Shown here in pieces: positions 35,440 through 43,873 of a stretch of DNA of 64,000 bases (positions are counted from its first letter, which is position 1; every line of letters starts with the position of its first letter). The translations under genes and the position numbers were made by a program. The notes below the pieces were generated by a model. The model was not told the origin of the DNA. It worked only from the letters and a program-made list of their open reading frames with translations, and made no database searches. Source of the DNA: Cellvibrio sp. OA-2007 (lineage in GTDB: Bacteria; Pseudomonadota; Gammaproteobacteria; Pseudomonadales; Cellvibrionaceae); the NCBI RefSeq assembly GCF_000953825.1, contig NZ_BBUL01000097.1, positions 1 through 64,000 of the forward strand, written 5' to 3'.

Positions 35440-36942
35440 CTAATCTCCCTCCTCTGCACAAGCAGTGAATGTCACATTGGGTTGATCGAAAAAGTCATCA
35501 ATATGCTCCAACAGACAAGTATCAGTGCCCAGCACTGAATGGGCGACTTTCTCTCGCACACGCAATTGGCTATGTGGCCATTGTTGATGCATTGCTTGCG
35601 CCCAGCTCACCGGTGTAATTGGGTCCAATGCCCCTGCAAGCATTAAGGTTGGTATTTGCGGTGATCCACGCACTAACGGCGACTCACTGGTTAAATCATG
35701 GCACAGCTGATAGCGCCACTGATCGCGAGTATAGGCTTGCAACAAGGGATACTTAATTAAAGCCGCCACATAATCAACCTCTGCCAGCACCGGATTATCC
35801 GCACAATCCACTGCGACAAACGTCAAACTATTAAAGTCAGCGGTCATGCTGTGATTAATATAAGGTTCGATTAAGGGCTTTAATAAATCTGCATCGCGCG
35901 TATTGACTGCTCTCATCGCATCGATAATCACCGGCCAATCACTCGGGGTATAAACAGCGGAAAAACTGGCCGATAAAAAACGATGATCATTCACCACAAA
36001 ATTAACCGGCACCTCACCATCCCAACGTTTGACGGTAATAGTCATTGGATGTGTTTGTAACTTGTGCAGTGTTTGCATAAACAATTCGGCCAACGTAGCT
36101 GTGGATGCATCTAATTCCTTAATACATTCTAGTTGCGCACTACAACCGTTAAAAAACTGTTTCATCCCGTCATCCAATACCTGCGGCCAGGTTTGTACGC
36201 CACCAAAACCAGCGGGATAAACAGAATCCAGCACCATCGATTTTAATTTAGCTGTTTGCGGGGCCAGCTGTTCTTGCCGGGCGATTTCCAGCGCTAGCCG
36301 CGTACCATAGGAAACGCCGAGAATATTCCACTGTTGATAATCAAGTTGCGCCATGAGCGCGCGAATATCCTGCGCGGATTTTTGCGTGCTGAAATTGCGA
36401 TAATCCAATTGCGGATTTATTTGTGCGGCAGTGGAAAAACATTGCGCCGCCACCTGATAACCTTGGGATAACTCATCCTCCAGCGCACTGTTTTGTGGCA
36501 GTAACTGCTGATTAAATTGATTGTATTCACTGCACACCAACGCTGGTTGGCTGCGGCCAGTGCCGCGTGTATCGATTAAAATTAAATCGCGCTTTGTGTT
36601 GCTATAACGCAGCCAATTCAACCAATTTTTTATTCCATCGCTATGCAAACGTGCACTCGCACCCGGCCCGCCTTGCAGATACACAATGGGATCAGCGCGG
36701 CGCTGTTCGGCATCGTTGTGCAAAATCACCACTGATAAACGAAATTGGTCTGGCGTTTGCAATTCACCGCAGCTAATTGTTGCAGTCCAATCAGCATCAA
36801 ACCAACAGCTTATTTTGATAAATTTATATTCATCATTAGCGACTGATTTTTCTGCTGTGGCAAATAAGGGATAACAATAGATCGCCAGCGCAGCCAATAA
36901 TGCCAACACACTGGTTACACCAAGGCCGATTAACAATCGCAT
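35440..36942 (-). CDS. Alpha/beta hydrolase, proline-iminopeptidase/TAP-like (peptidase S33 type)
   Basis: The 500-residue product begins with a hydrophobic helix (about 4-27) that is a signal peptide or membrane anchor, so it is probably periplasmic. The oxyanion GGPG (YLQGGPGASA), DTRGTGRS, the nucleophile elbow GVSYGT, the acid in AGALDPITP and the His in VAHSVLG form the S33-type active site, with a TAP-like C-terminal domain after about 390. Eight or more cysteines in the mature part suggest disulfides. The substrate may be N-terminal peptide bonds or an ester; sequence does not say. The start overlaps the stop of the upstream gene by one base. Confidence 0.85.
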   Translation of the reverse strand: MRLLIGLGVTSVLALLAALAIYCYPLFATAEKSVANDEYKFIKISCWFDADWTATISCGELQTPDQFRLSVVILHNDAEQRRADPIVYLQGGPGASARLHSDGIKNWLNWLRYSNTKRDLILIDTRGTGRSQPALVCSEYNQFNQQLLPQNSALEDELSQGYQVAAQCFSTAAQINPQLDYRNFSTQKSAQDIRALMAQLDYQQWNILGVSYGTRLALEIARQEQLAPQTAKLKSMVLDSVYPAGFGGVQTWPQVLDDGMKQFFNGCSAQLECIKELDASTATLAELFMQTLHKLQTHPMTITVKRWDGEVPVNFVVNDHRFLSASFSAVYTPSDWPVIIDAMRAVNTRDADLLKPLIEPYINHSMTADFNSLTFVAVDCADNPVLAEVDYVAALIKYPLLQAYTRDQWRYQLCHDLTSESPLVRGSPQIPTLMLAGALDPITPVSWAQAMHQQWPHSQLRVREKVAHSVLGTDTCLLEHIDDFFDQPNVTFTACAEEGD

Positions 36943-37658
36943 CAGAATTTACCACTCTGATATGCAGCAGACGACAGCTGTGGCCAAGGCAACAACCAGG
37001 GTTCACGCCACTCCTGCAGCGCAGCAGCAAACACATCACCGCTAAATAATTCACCTTCACGCGGCAGCTCGGTAAAACGATACTGTTTTTCACCCAATGA
37101 AAAGGCGAGGCTGTATGCGTGCAAATAACAGCGATCGCAAGCTGCACTTTGAGTTGCATCACCATAGAGTGAATCGCCGGCAATAGGTGCACCGATACTT
37201 TTTAACGCAACGCGAATTTGATGTGTTTTACCGGTGTGAGGTTTCACCACAAATAAACGCCGCCCCGCACTAATACTTTTGCTAAAAAATTGCGTGACGG
37301 CAGGATTCTCTTGTGCGTTGAGCAATTTCCACGCACCGCGCCGTGCGGCTGCCATATCGCCTTTTATTAAGCCTTGTTTTTTATTCGGTTTTTTTTCACT
37401 GATCGCAAGATAATATTTTTGTACCCGACGTTGACTAAAGGCATCACACAGCTGCCGATTAATATCCGGTGTTTTGGCCATGACCAATAAACCCGATGTC
37501 ACCTTATCAAGGCGATGCACGGGAAACAGCTCCGTGAAACTCTCTTTTTGTTTCACTGTTTCGAATAAACCTAAGTCACCGGATTCGCTGTGGAAGCTGA
37601 TGCCCGGTTTTTTATAAATCACCACAAATTCCGGATTATTTTCAACCATGTCATACAT
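36942..37658 (-). CDS. RluA-family pseudouridine synthase
   Basis: The 238-residue enzyme has the catalytic Asp in FPVHRLDKVTSGLLVMAK, the KPHTGKTHQIRVALKSIGAPIAGDSLYGD block and no S4 domain. It belongs to the small RluA-like group of uncertain target found in Pseudomonas and Vibrio rather than to RluA, RluC, RluD or TruC. Its stop overlaps the start of the following hydrolase gene (TGATG), so the two are cotranscribed even though no functional link is apparent. It is the third pseudouridine synthase in six kilobases. Confidence 0.88.
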   Translation of the reverse strand: MYDMVENNPEFVVIYKKPGISFHSESGDLGLFETVKQKESFTELFPVHRLDKVTSGLLVMAKTPDINRQLCDAFSQRRVQKYYLAISEKKPNKKQGLIKGDMAAARRGAWKLLNAQENPAVTQFFSKSISAGRRLFVVKPHTGKTHQIRVALKSIGAPIAGDSLYGDATQSAACDRCYLHAYSLAFSLGEKQYRFTELPREGELFSGDVFAAALQEWREPWLLPWPQLSSAAYQSGKF

Positions 37659-37796
37659 AAAAAGTGGCTCAATTAACGATGCAACGCAGGGTAACAGCCG
37701 GAGATTATTTCAGCTATAAGATTATTTTGGCTATAAAAAGCCTCGACTTGTTACTTATCAAACTAATGAATGGCTAGCGACAAAAGTGAGCCTGAC

Positions 37797-37802
37797 TATA
37801 AT
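37797..37802 (+). promoter_or_regulatory. -10 element of the candidate small RNA
   Basis: A perfect TATAAT lies seven to eight bases before the first G of the structured element at 37810. I see no convincing -35 at the right distance (TAGCGA at 37775 is the nearest), so an activator or another sigma factor may be involved. Confidence 0.55.
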
Positions 37803-37809
37803 CAATTCA

Positions 37810-37963
37810 GGTGTCCGCTTCGGTTGTCGTAATGACGGGTTTTCCCTAAGAGCGCTTATCTCAGTGCTCCATGTTTTGAATTGTGCCCAGCTTTTTGCTT
37901 AGGCAAAAGCGCCAGAGGCCAAGCAAACAAACCAATCACCTACAACCGGCGGACACCTTTTTT
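37810..37963 (+). ncRNA. Candidate structured small RNA of unknown class
   Basis: The 5' end GGTGTCCGC-TT-CGGTTGT (37810-37827) pairs with ACAACCGGCGGACACC (37942-37957) in a 16-pair closing helix with a two-base bulge. The helix is followed at once by six T, so it doubles as a terminator. Three inner hairpins are visible: GGG-TTTT-CCC (37837-37846), GAGCGCT/AGTGCTC with a six-base loop (37850-37869) and GCTTTT-GC/GC-AAAAGC with loop TTAG (37890-37910). TATAAT lies just upstream. No long reading frame fits. I tried 6S, 4.5S, tmRNA, RNase P and FMN or TPP riboswitches by their known motifs and none fits. It could be a free RNA or a cis leader of the acetyltransferase gene at 38036. Confidence 0.6.
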
Positions 37964-38035
37964 ATTCCCTCATTTCCTGTTTGTCGCCCTGCCCTCTATA
38001 ATTCCGCGCTCTTTCTGCCTGCTGCAATCATTGTT

Positions 38036-38656
38036 ATGAATGACACCACTGAACGCTATCGCCAACAACATAAGCTGCGCTTGAGCTATATGCCTTGGCT
38101 TTATGCAAACCTGAAGCCCAACCATCGCAGCTGGGCGCAAGCCTGGCAAGAAGAATGGCAAGCCTATTTGATGGCGATGGAAACCATCGAGATCGGCAAC
38201 AACTGTTTTATCGCCCCAGAAGCCAAATTATTTGCTGAACCCGGCCGAGCTATCGTCATTGGTGATAACTCTTATATCGCCGCTGATTGCGTGCTGCACG
38301 GGCCGATCACGCTAGGCCGCTCGGTGTCGATTAATCACCATGTGAGCCTCGATGGCGGCCGCAAAGGCATTTATATCGGCGATAACACCCGCATCGCAGC
38401 CTATAGCTATGCCTACGCGTTTAATCACGGCATGGATGAGCAAATGCTAATCAAGGATCAACCGGTCAGCTCGCAAGGTATTCACATAGGCAAGGATGTG
38501 TGGATTGGCGCTAACACAGGTATAGTGGACGGCGTGATTATTGGTGACCATGCGGTGATTGGTATGGGCAGCGTAGTCACCAAAGCTGTTGCCGATCACA
38601 CCAAAGTAGCAGGCAACCCCGCCCGCGTGATTGGCAGCCGCATACCCAGCAAGTAA
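38036..38656 (+). CDS. Hexapeptide-repeat O-acetyltransferase
   Basis: The 206-residue product has a basic, aromatic N-terminus and a left-handed beta-helix made of [LIV]G-x4 repeats from about residue 55 to 200 (IEIGNNCFIAPEA, IVIGDNSYIAADC, ITLGRSVSINHHV, IYIGDNTRIAAYS, IHIGKDVWIGAN, VIIGDHAVIGMG). The ending GNPARVIGSRIPSK is typical of LacA/maltose O-acetyltransferase relatives, and FNHGMD holds the probable catalytic His. The acceptor sugar is unknown. I use the ATG at 38036. An in-frame extension to 37883 would run through the RNA element and lacks conservation. Confidence 0.85.
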   Translation: MNDTTERYRQQHKLRLSYMPWLYANLKPNHRSWAQAWQEEWQAYLMAMETIEIGNNCFIAPEAKLFAEPGRAIVIGDNSYIAADCVLHGPITLGRSVSINHHVSLDGGRKGIYIGDNTRIAAYSYAYAFNHGMDEQMLIKDQPVSSQGIHIGKDVWIGANTGIVDGVIIGDHAVIGMGSVVTKAVADHTKVAGNPARVIGSRIPSK

Positions 38657-38727
38657 GCATCGGTGGTGCCCAGCAGCACCGCTTGAATGAACTAGAATCA
38701 AATGACTTCAGCATATTAGGTTCGGCA

Positions 38728-39750
38728 ATGCGCTATTACTTTCGCTATTTCACTCTTTTGCTCAGCCTGATGTTGACGCCTTTGGTCAGCGCCACGCAAG
38801 TTTTAAAAGTGTTGGCCTGGGATGGATATGCCGATGCAGATTTAATTCAGGAGTTCGAGCAACGCCATCAAACAAAGGTAGTATTAACGCTTGTCTACTC
38901 CGATGACGAGCTCTGGAGTAAGGTCACCGAGGCCACCAATGGTGGCTACGATTTAATCGCAGTCAACACCGCCGAGTTGCAGCGATATATCCAAAAAGGT
39001 CTGGTGCGAGCAATTAATACCGAAAAAATTGCCAACCTCTCACTGCAGCTTCCGCGTTTTCAACGGCGGGAAGCCATTCCCGGGTTGATTAAAAATGAAC
39101 AAACGTTTGCCATTCCCTATACCTATTCTGAAATGGGGCTTATTTACAACCGCAAATTAATCGAGCGCCCGCCCGAAAGCATCAATACATTGTGGGACTC
39201 AGCTTACGCAGGCAAAGTACTGGCATTTAATACCAGCAATCACAATTTCACCCTGGCCGCACTCGGGCTGGGCATGGAAAATCCTTTCAATCAATCGCCC
39301 GAACAATTACAGCAATCTGCGCGTCGCCTCGTTGAATTGCGCCGCAATATACTGACCGTTTATACATCGCCACAAGAAGCGGTTAAATTATTCAAGACCC
39401 ACGAAATAGCACTGATCTACGCTAACTATGGCAGCCAACAATTAAAAGCCCTGTTGGATGCTGGCGCGGATGTAGGTTACGCAATGCCAAAAGATGGCAC
39501 CCTCGCCTGGTTAGACTGCTGGGCTATAGGTGAACATGCAGGGCCTCTTGCGGAACAGTGGATTAATTTTATGCTGGAAGAAAAAGCCAGCCGCCGTTTA
39601 ACCAATGCACAAGGGCTAGCCAATACCACACAGGAATCCGCCACCCATAACGCAGAAAAGATCATCTGGCTTGCACCTATTGAAAACGCAGATGCACGTG
39701 TCAGCTTGTGGGAGCAAATTATTTCCGGCGATGTCATGGAGCGGTTCTAA
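38728..39750 (+). CDS. PotD-like periplasmic binding protein, probable partner of the next gene
   Basis: The 340-residue protein has a signal peptide (hydrophobic 6-20, cut near SAT) and the PotD/PotF fold: LKVLAWDGYADADLIQEFEQRHQTKV, GGYDLIAVNTAEL, IPYTYSEMGLIYNR and the WLDCWAI segment corresponding to PotD WMDSLAI. The PotD polyamine-binding acidic pair (Asp168 and Glu171 in E. coli) falls in NTSNHNF here and is not acidic, so the ligand may not be spermidine. There are no ABC transporter genes nearby. The stop overlaps the start of a membrane diguanylate cyclase (TAATGATG), as in the Vibrio nspS-mbaA pair, where the binding protein signals instead of importing. Confidence 0.85.
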   Translation: MRYYFRYFTLLLSLMLTPLVSATQVLKVLAWDGYADADLIQEFEQRHQTKVVLTLVYSDDELWSKVTEATNGGYDLIAVNTAELQRYIQKGLVRAINTEKIANLSLQLPRFQRREAIPGLIKNEQTFAIPYTYSEMGLIYNRKLIERPPESINTLWDSAYAGKVLAFNTSNHNFTLAALGLGMENPFNQSPEQLQQSARRLVELRRNILTVYTSPQEAVKLFKTHEIALIYANYGSQQLKALLDAGADVGYAMPKDGTLAWLDCWAIGEHAGPLAEQWINFMLEEKASRRLTNAQGLANTTQESATHNAEKIIWLAPIENADARVSLWEQIISGDVMERF

Positions 39751-41501
39751 TGATGGGATCAAGGATTGTTATTAAGCTCACTATCTTAATTGGATTGCTC
39801 AGTATTTTAAGCGCCGGGATCAGCGTATATTTCACTTACACCCACAGCCGGGCGCTGCTCATTCAGTCAGCCAAAGATAAGTTGGCCACTGCAACCCAAG
39901 TCCTCGCCAATCGCTACTCGTTTTTTATTACCGACATCACTAAAGATTTATTATTTATCGCCCAGCTTCCGGCAGTTGAGGAAATCGCTTCCAGTAAATC
40001 ACCGCAGACTTCACTGCAGCGCAAAAGATTAGCCTTTGCGCTATCCGGTTTTCTTCGCTCACATGAAGAGTACAATCAGGTGCGGCTGATTGGCGCGCAA
40101 GACTTCGGCCGCGAATTAGTGCGTGTGGATAAAGCACACAACACAGTTCATGTTGTGGATGGCATAGCACTACAAGAAAAAGCGCACTTCTCCTACGTTT
40201 ACAACACTCTATTACTCAAACCCGGTGAAATATTTGTATCGCGAATTCGCTTAAACAAAGAGCGCGGTTTATTGGACGGTTACGGAAAGCCCAGTGTTAT
40301 TGTCGCCACTCCGGTGTATACCGCCAATAGCACCGTATTTGGCATTATTGTGATAAATGTCGACCTCGAAAAAATGTTTGCCCTGATTGAAACTGACATT
40401 CCCGAGGGCATTGATGTAATTGCCACCAATGCAACTGGCGATTACATTTTACATCCTGATCCGGAAAAAACCTTTGGCTTTGACAAGGGAGAGCAAATAC
40501 TAATCCAAGATGATATAGCTATTACACAACGTATTTTTTCCGGTGAATACTCCAGTATTGTGAGTGAAATTCCAGACTTGCGCTCAGCCGACAAACGCGC
40601 CGTCATTTCACTCACTAAAGTTCCTTTTGCGACCCAATCAGATGAGAAATATATCGTTCTGGGTTTAATCAGCAATCTTGATTCGGTGCTGGATGATAGC
40701 CGTCAGCTAGGCATTACCAGCCTGAAAATTTCACTTGCGTTCGGTACTGTATTTGTTCTGCTATCGCTCATCCTTGCGCGCAAAATTACGACTCCGCTAC
40801 AACGCATGGCAACCACCTTTGCACGCTTTAAACAGGGTGACCCGGTACCCGAGCTGAGCCTTAATCGCAATGACGAACTCGGCCTGCTTGCGCGCAATTT
40901 TTCAATTATGGCGAAAAAGTTAAACGCGCAACTTCTCGAACTTAATACCCAGCGCCAGTATTTACATAAAGTCGCACATCACGATTCACTGACCGGATTG
41001 CCTAATCGCATTTTGCTGGAAGACCGGATTGAACAAGCATTAATCAGCGCGCGGCGCGATAAAGCGGAAATCGCCGTTATGCTGGTGGACTTGGATGAAT
41101 TCAAACCAGTAAACGACAAGTATGGCCATGATATTGGCGATAAACTTTTGCAAGAGTGTGCGGCGCGCATGTTAACCTGCATCCGCGAGACCGATACAGT
41201 AGCCCGCTACGGCGGCGATGAATTTATGATTATCATTTCTGCGCGGGATTTAATGCTGCGTGGCATGAGCGCTCGCCATGTGAGCCGACAAGTCGCCGAT
41301 AAAATTCGTACCGCACTCAGCCAACCTTTTAAAATTGAAAACTTTGTTTTGAGTATTTCCTGCAGTATTGGCATCTCGCTTTATCCGCAAGAGGGCGAAG
41401 ATAAAAACACGCTCATCAAACACGCAGATCTGGCCATGTACTATGCAAAATCAGCCGGACGAAATAACGTTAAACTTTACACTGATCTTCAAATCGACTA
41501 G
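39750..41501 (+). CDS. Membrane diguanylate cyclase with periplasmic dCache sensor and HAMP
   Basis: The 583-residue protein has a transmembrane helix at about 7-29, a large periplasmic dCache-type sensor (about 30-320; GRELVRVDKA, ATPVYTANSTVFGIIVINVDLEKMF, ILHPDPEKTFGFD), a second helix at about 328-348, a HAMP domain (RKITTPLQRMATTF) and a C-terminal GGDEF domain. The catalytic YGGDEF is intact, and RETD five residues before it is a complete inhibitory I-site (RxxD). No EAL domain is present. It should therefore make c-di-GMP and be feedback-inhibited. The start ATG overlaps the stop of the binding-protein gene; a second ATG three bases later is possible. Confidence 0.93.
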   Translation: MMGSRIVIKLTILIGLLSILSAGISVYFTYTHSRALLIQSAKDKLATATQVLANRYSFFITDITKDLLFIAQLPAVEEIASSKSPQTSLQRKRLAFALSGFLRSHEEYNQVRLIGAQDFGRELVRVDKAHNTVHVVDGIALQEKAHFSYVYNTLLLKPGEIFVSRIRLNKERGLLDGYGKPSVIVATPVYTANSTVFGIIVINVDLEKMFALIETDIPEGIDVIATNATGDYILHPDPEKTFGFDKGEQILIQDDIAITQRIFSGEYSSIVSEIPDLRSADKRAVISLTKVPFATQSDEKYIVLGLISNLDSVLDDSRQLGITSLKISLAFGTVFVLLSLILARKITTPLQRMATTFARFKQGDPVPELSLNRNDELGLLARNFSIMAKKLNAQLLELNTQRQYLHKVAHHDSLTGLPNRILLEDRIEQALISARRDKAEIAVMLVDLDEFKPVNDKYGHDIGDKLLQECAARMLTCIRETDTVARYGGDEFMIIISARDLMLRGMSARHVSRQVADKIRTALSQPFKIENFVLSISCSIGISLYPQEGEDKNTLIKHADLAMYYAKSAGRNNVKLYTDLQID

Positions 41502-41515
41502 GAACAGATAAGACT

Positions 41516-43057
41516 ATGATTGATGCACACTGGGCGCTTAAGCTACTGACCTGGCTTGAAGTGAGTTTTATTTTATTAGTTGGCGGCATACTTTTAGCGA
41601 TAGTTATTATGTATATCACTGACATTAGCCAAAACACTCATACTATTCGCAAAAACTATCCGGTTATCGGGCGGTTTCGCTATTTTTTTGAACATCTCGG
41701 TGAGTTTTTCCGTCAGTATTTTTTTGCCAATGACCGCGAAGAAATGCCCTTCAATCGCGCTGACCGCGCCTGGGTTTACCGCGCAGCTAAAGATGTAGAT
41801 AGCAATATTGGTTTTGGTTCCACGCTCAACTCAAACGAACCTGGCACGCTGATTTTTTTAAACTCGCCCTTTCCAATTATGGAGAGCGATGCGCTCATGC
41901 CCTCACCGGTTACGCTCGGGCCTTTTTGCAAAACGCCTTACACTACCCACTCCATTTTCAATATTTCTGCGATGAGCTACGGTGCTATTTCCAGCCCTGC
42001 GATCAAAGCCTTATCGCGAGGCGCAGCCAAAGCGGGCTGTTGGTTAAACACCGGCGAAGGAGGCTTATCGCCATACCATCTTGAAGGCAATTGCGATTTG
42101 GTATTTCAAATTGGTACAGCAAAATACGGCGTGCGGGATTTAGAAGGCAATTTGAGTGATGCGAAATTAATTGAACTCGCCGCAAAACCACAAATCAAAA
42201 TGTTTGAAATAAAACTGAGCCAAGGTGCCAAACCCGGCAAAGGTGGCATATTGCCCGCTGAAAAAGTATCTGCCGAAGTGGCATTGATTCGCGGAATTGC
42301 TGAAGGTGTCGCATCGATTAGTCCCAATGGTCACACAGATATTCGCTCGGTCAATGACCTGCTGAAGATGATCAACCATATCCGCAATGTCACCGGCAAA
42401 CCCGTTGGGTTTAAAGCCGTACTCGGCGAGAGGAATTGGTTAATTGATCTGATCAACGAAATTCGTGTGCAAGGTATTGAAGCCGCACCAGACTTTATTA
42501 CACTCGATAGCGCCGACGGCGGCAGCGGTGCTGCGCCACAACCTTTAATGGATCATGTGGGCTTACCGATTAAAGAAAGCCTGCCTTGGGTAACAGCGCT
42601 GTTGACGGAAGCGGGTCTGAAGGAACGAATTAAAATTATCGTTGCAGGTAAACTCGTCACCCCGCATATGGTTGCATGGGCGCTCGCGAGCGGTGCTGAT
42701 TTTGTCAACAGCGCACGCGGCTTTATGTTTGCATTAGGCTGCATTCAAGCGATGCAATGTCATAAAAATACTTGCCCTACTGGTATTACCACTCACAATA
42801 GCAAGTTACAAAAAGGCTTGGACCCAACCAATAAAGCGGAACGTGTTGCAGCCTACCAATACAACATCACTAAAAGCGTGGCGATCATTGCGCACTCTTG
42901 CGGCGCAGCAGAACCGCGTCAATTGCGAAGCGAGCACATTCATATAGTCAACACCAATGGTTTCTCGGTACCGCTGGATGCGATCAACCCGCAACCATTG
43001 ATTTTCACAGCTGCGGACTCACATCTCTCTGGCAGCGAATCTCTGACAAAAAATTAA
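41516..43057 (+). CDS. FMN-binding glutamate-synthase-family protein, membrane-attached
   Basis: The 513-residue product has an N-terminal hydrophobic helix (about 12-36) and then a domain like the central FMN barrel of glutamate synthase: FNISAMSYGAISSPAIKALSRGA, GEGGLSPYH, QGAKPGKGGILP, DFITLDSADGGSGAAP and VAGKLVTPHM. The three cysteines of the [3Fe-4S] site are kept (C-x5-C-x4-C in GCIQAMQCHKNTCPTG). The glutaminase domain of GltB is absent, so it is not a normal glutamate synthase. Related proteins are widespread and poorly characterised. It follows the diguanylate cyclase after 14 bases and may share its transcript. Confidence 0.85.
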   Translation: MIDAHWALKLLTWLEVSFILLVGGILLAIVIMYITDISQNTHTIRKNYPVIGRFRYFFEHLGEFFRQYFFANDREEMPFNRADRAWVYRAAKDVDSNIGFGSTLNSNEPGTLIFLNSPFPIMESDALMPSPVTLGPFCKTPYTTHSIFNISAMSYGAISSPAIKALSRGAAKAGCWLNTGEGGLSPYHLEGNCDLVFQIGTAKYGVRDLEGNLSDAKLIELAAKPQIKMFEIKLSQGAKPGKGGILPAEKVSAEVALIRGIAEGVASISPNGHTDIRSVNDLLKMINHIRNVTGKPVGFKAVLGERNWLIDLINEIRVQGIEAAPDFITLDSADGGSGAAPQPLMDHVGLPIKESLPWVTALLTEAGLKERIKIIVAGKLVTPHMVAWALASGADFVNSARGFMFALGCIQAMQCHKNTCPTGITTHNSKLQKGLDPTNKAERVAAYQYNITKSVAIIAHSCGAAEPRQLRSEHIHIVNTNGFSVPLDAINPQPLIFTAADSHLSGSESLTKN

Positions 43058-43093
43058 TTTTGTAATTAATCCCATTAAAGTTGTGAGGAAAAA

Positions 43094-43666
43094 ATGCATT
43101 ACTTGAAATCACTGATTGGCTTGATGCTCGTTTGTGCAATTACCGCCCATGCGCAATCACCTTTGAATGTTGTATCCAAACCCACAGCTAGCGCGCAGCC
43201 AAAAGCGCCGGTGATTAGCGATTTAGGTTGGATGGACAAAAGTAAGATGGATAAAGAGCTAACGGCGTTAAATGAGTTAACCCAAACCAAACTCGGCTCA
43301 CCTATTCGCACTGACCTTAGCGATTTAGCCACAATGCAAAGGCTAATCGACAAAGAGCTAGTTGCACAAAATGATTACAGCACACAGCAGGCAATGGGAG
43401 TGGCGCTGGGAAATTTAATCCTGGCCGATTTCCCTAATACATTTGAGTGGAAAGTCTATGAAGATGAAATTGGCCGCAGCCGTGCACTGTGCGTCAAAAA
43501 AACCAGTGAATGCCTGTTTCCGATAACTATGCTATCGCGCCGCATGGAAGTTGGCAGCAAACCGGATGTCAAAAAAATTCACAACGATGCAATTTTACTT
43601 ATGGAGCAACACCTTCCAAAACTGCCATACGATGGCGGTATTATGTACAGACTTAAGCGCAACTAA
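43094..43666 (+). CDS. Exported DUF3806-like protein
   Basis: The 190-residue product has a Sec signal peptide (cut after AHA, residue 20). Its second half resembles DUF3806: STQQAMGVALGNLILADFPNTFEWKVYEDEIGRSRALCVKK, CLFPITMLSRRME and DVKKIHNDAI. Function is unknown. GTGAGGAA lies upstream of the ATG. It is 36 bases after the glutamate-synthase-like gene and may be the last gene of that transcript. Confidence 0.78.
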   Translation: MHYLKSLIGLMLVCAITAHAQSPLNVVSKPTASAQPKAPVISDLGWMDKSKMDKELTALNELTQTKLGSPIRTDLSDLATMQRLIDKELVAQNDYSTQQAMGVALGNLILADFPNTFEWKVYEDEIGRSRALCVKKTSECLFPITMLSRRMEVGSKPDVKKIHNDAILLMEQHLPKLPYDGGIMYRLKRN

Positions 43667-43688
43667 TCGCATCACCCTCTCAATACCG

Positions 43689-43718
43689 TCACATCAAGGG
43701 CGCTCGCCCTTGATGTGA
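43689..43718. repeat. Perfect 14-base inverted repeat with two-base loop
   Basis: TCACATCAAGGGCG-CT-CGCCCTTGATGTGA folds into a very stable hairpin 23 bases after the preceding stop codon. No T run follows on either strand at the usual distance (plus strand continues with A), so it is not a standard terminator. It resembles an extragenic REP-like palindrome and the palindrome at 53558-53589 in form. Confidence 0.8.
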
Positions 43719-43873
43719 AAAAAATTGAGCTTCCTGTCGATTTCATAACATTTGATTCGACTAAACACAGCATTTGCCATCATGCTAACCCCTAAATACT
43801 TACTGACATCTATCAGTAATGCAATTGGGTATAGTTCATTTAGTATTAGTTTACTTATCGCGGAAGCTCATGT

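Noticed and set aside
37810-37963. 6S RNA
   Set aside because: 6S is a long single hairpin with a central bubble. Here the inside holds three separate short hairpins.
37883-38035. N-terminal extension of the acetyltransferase
   Set aside because: The extra 51 residues would run through the terminator of the structured RNA and are unlike family N-termini; the ATG at 38036 fits better.
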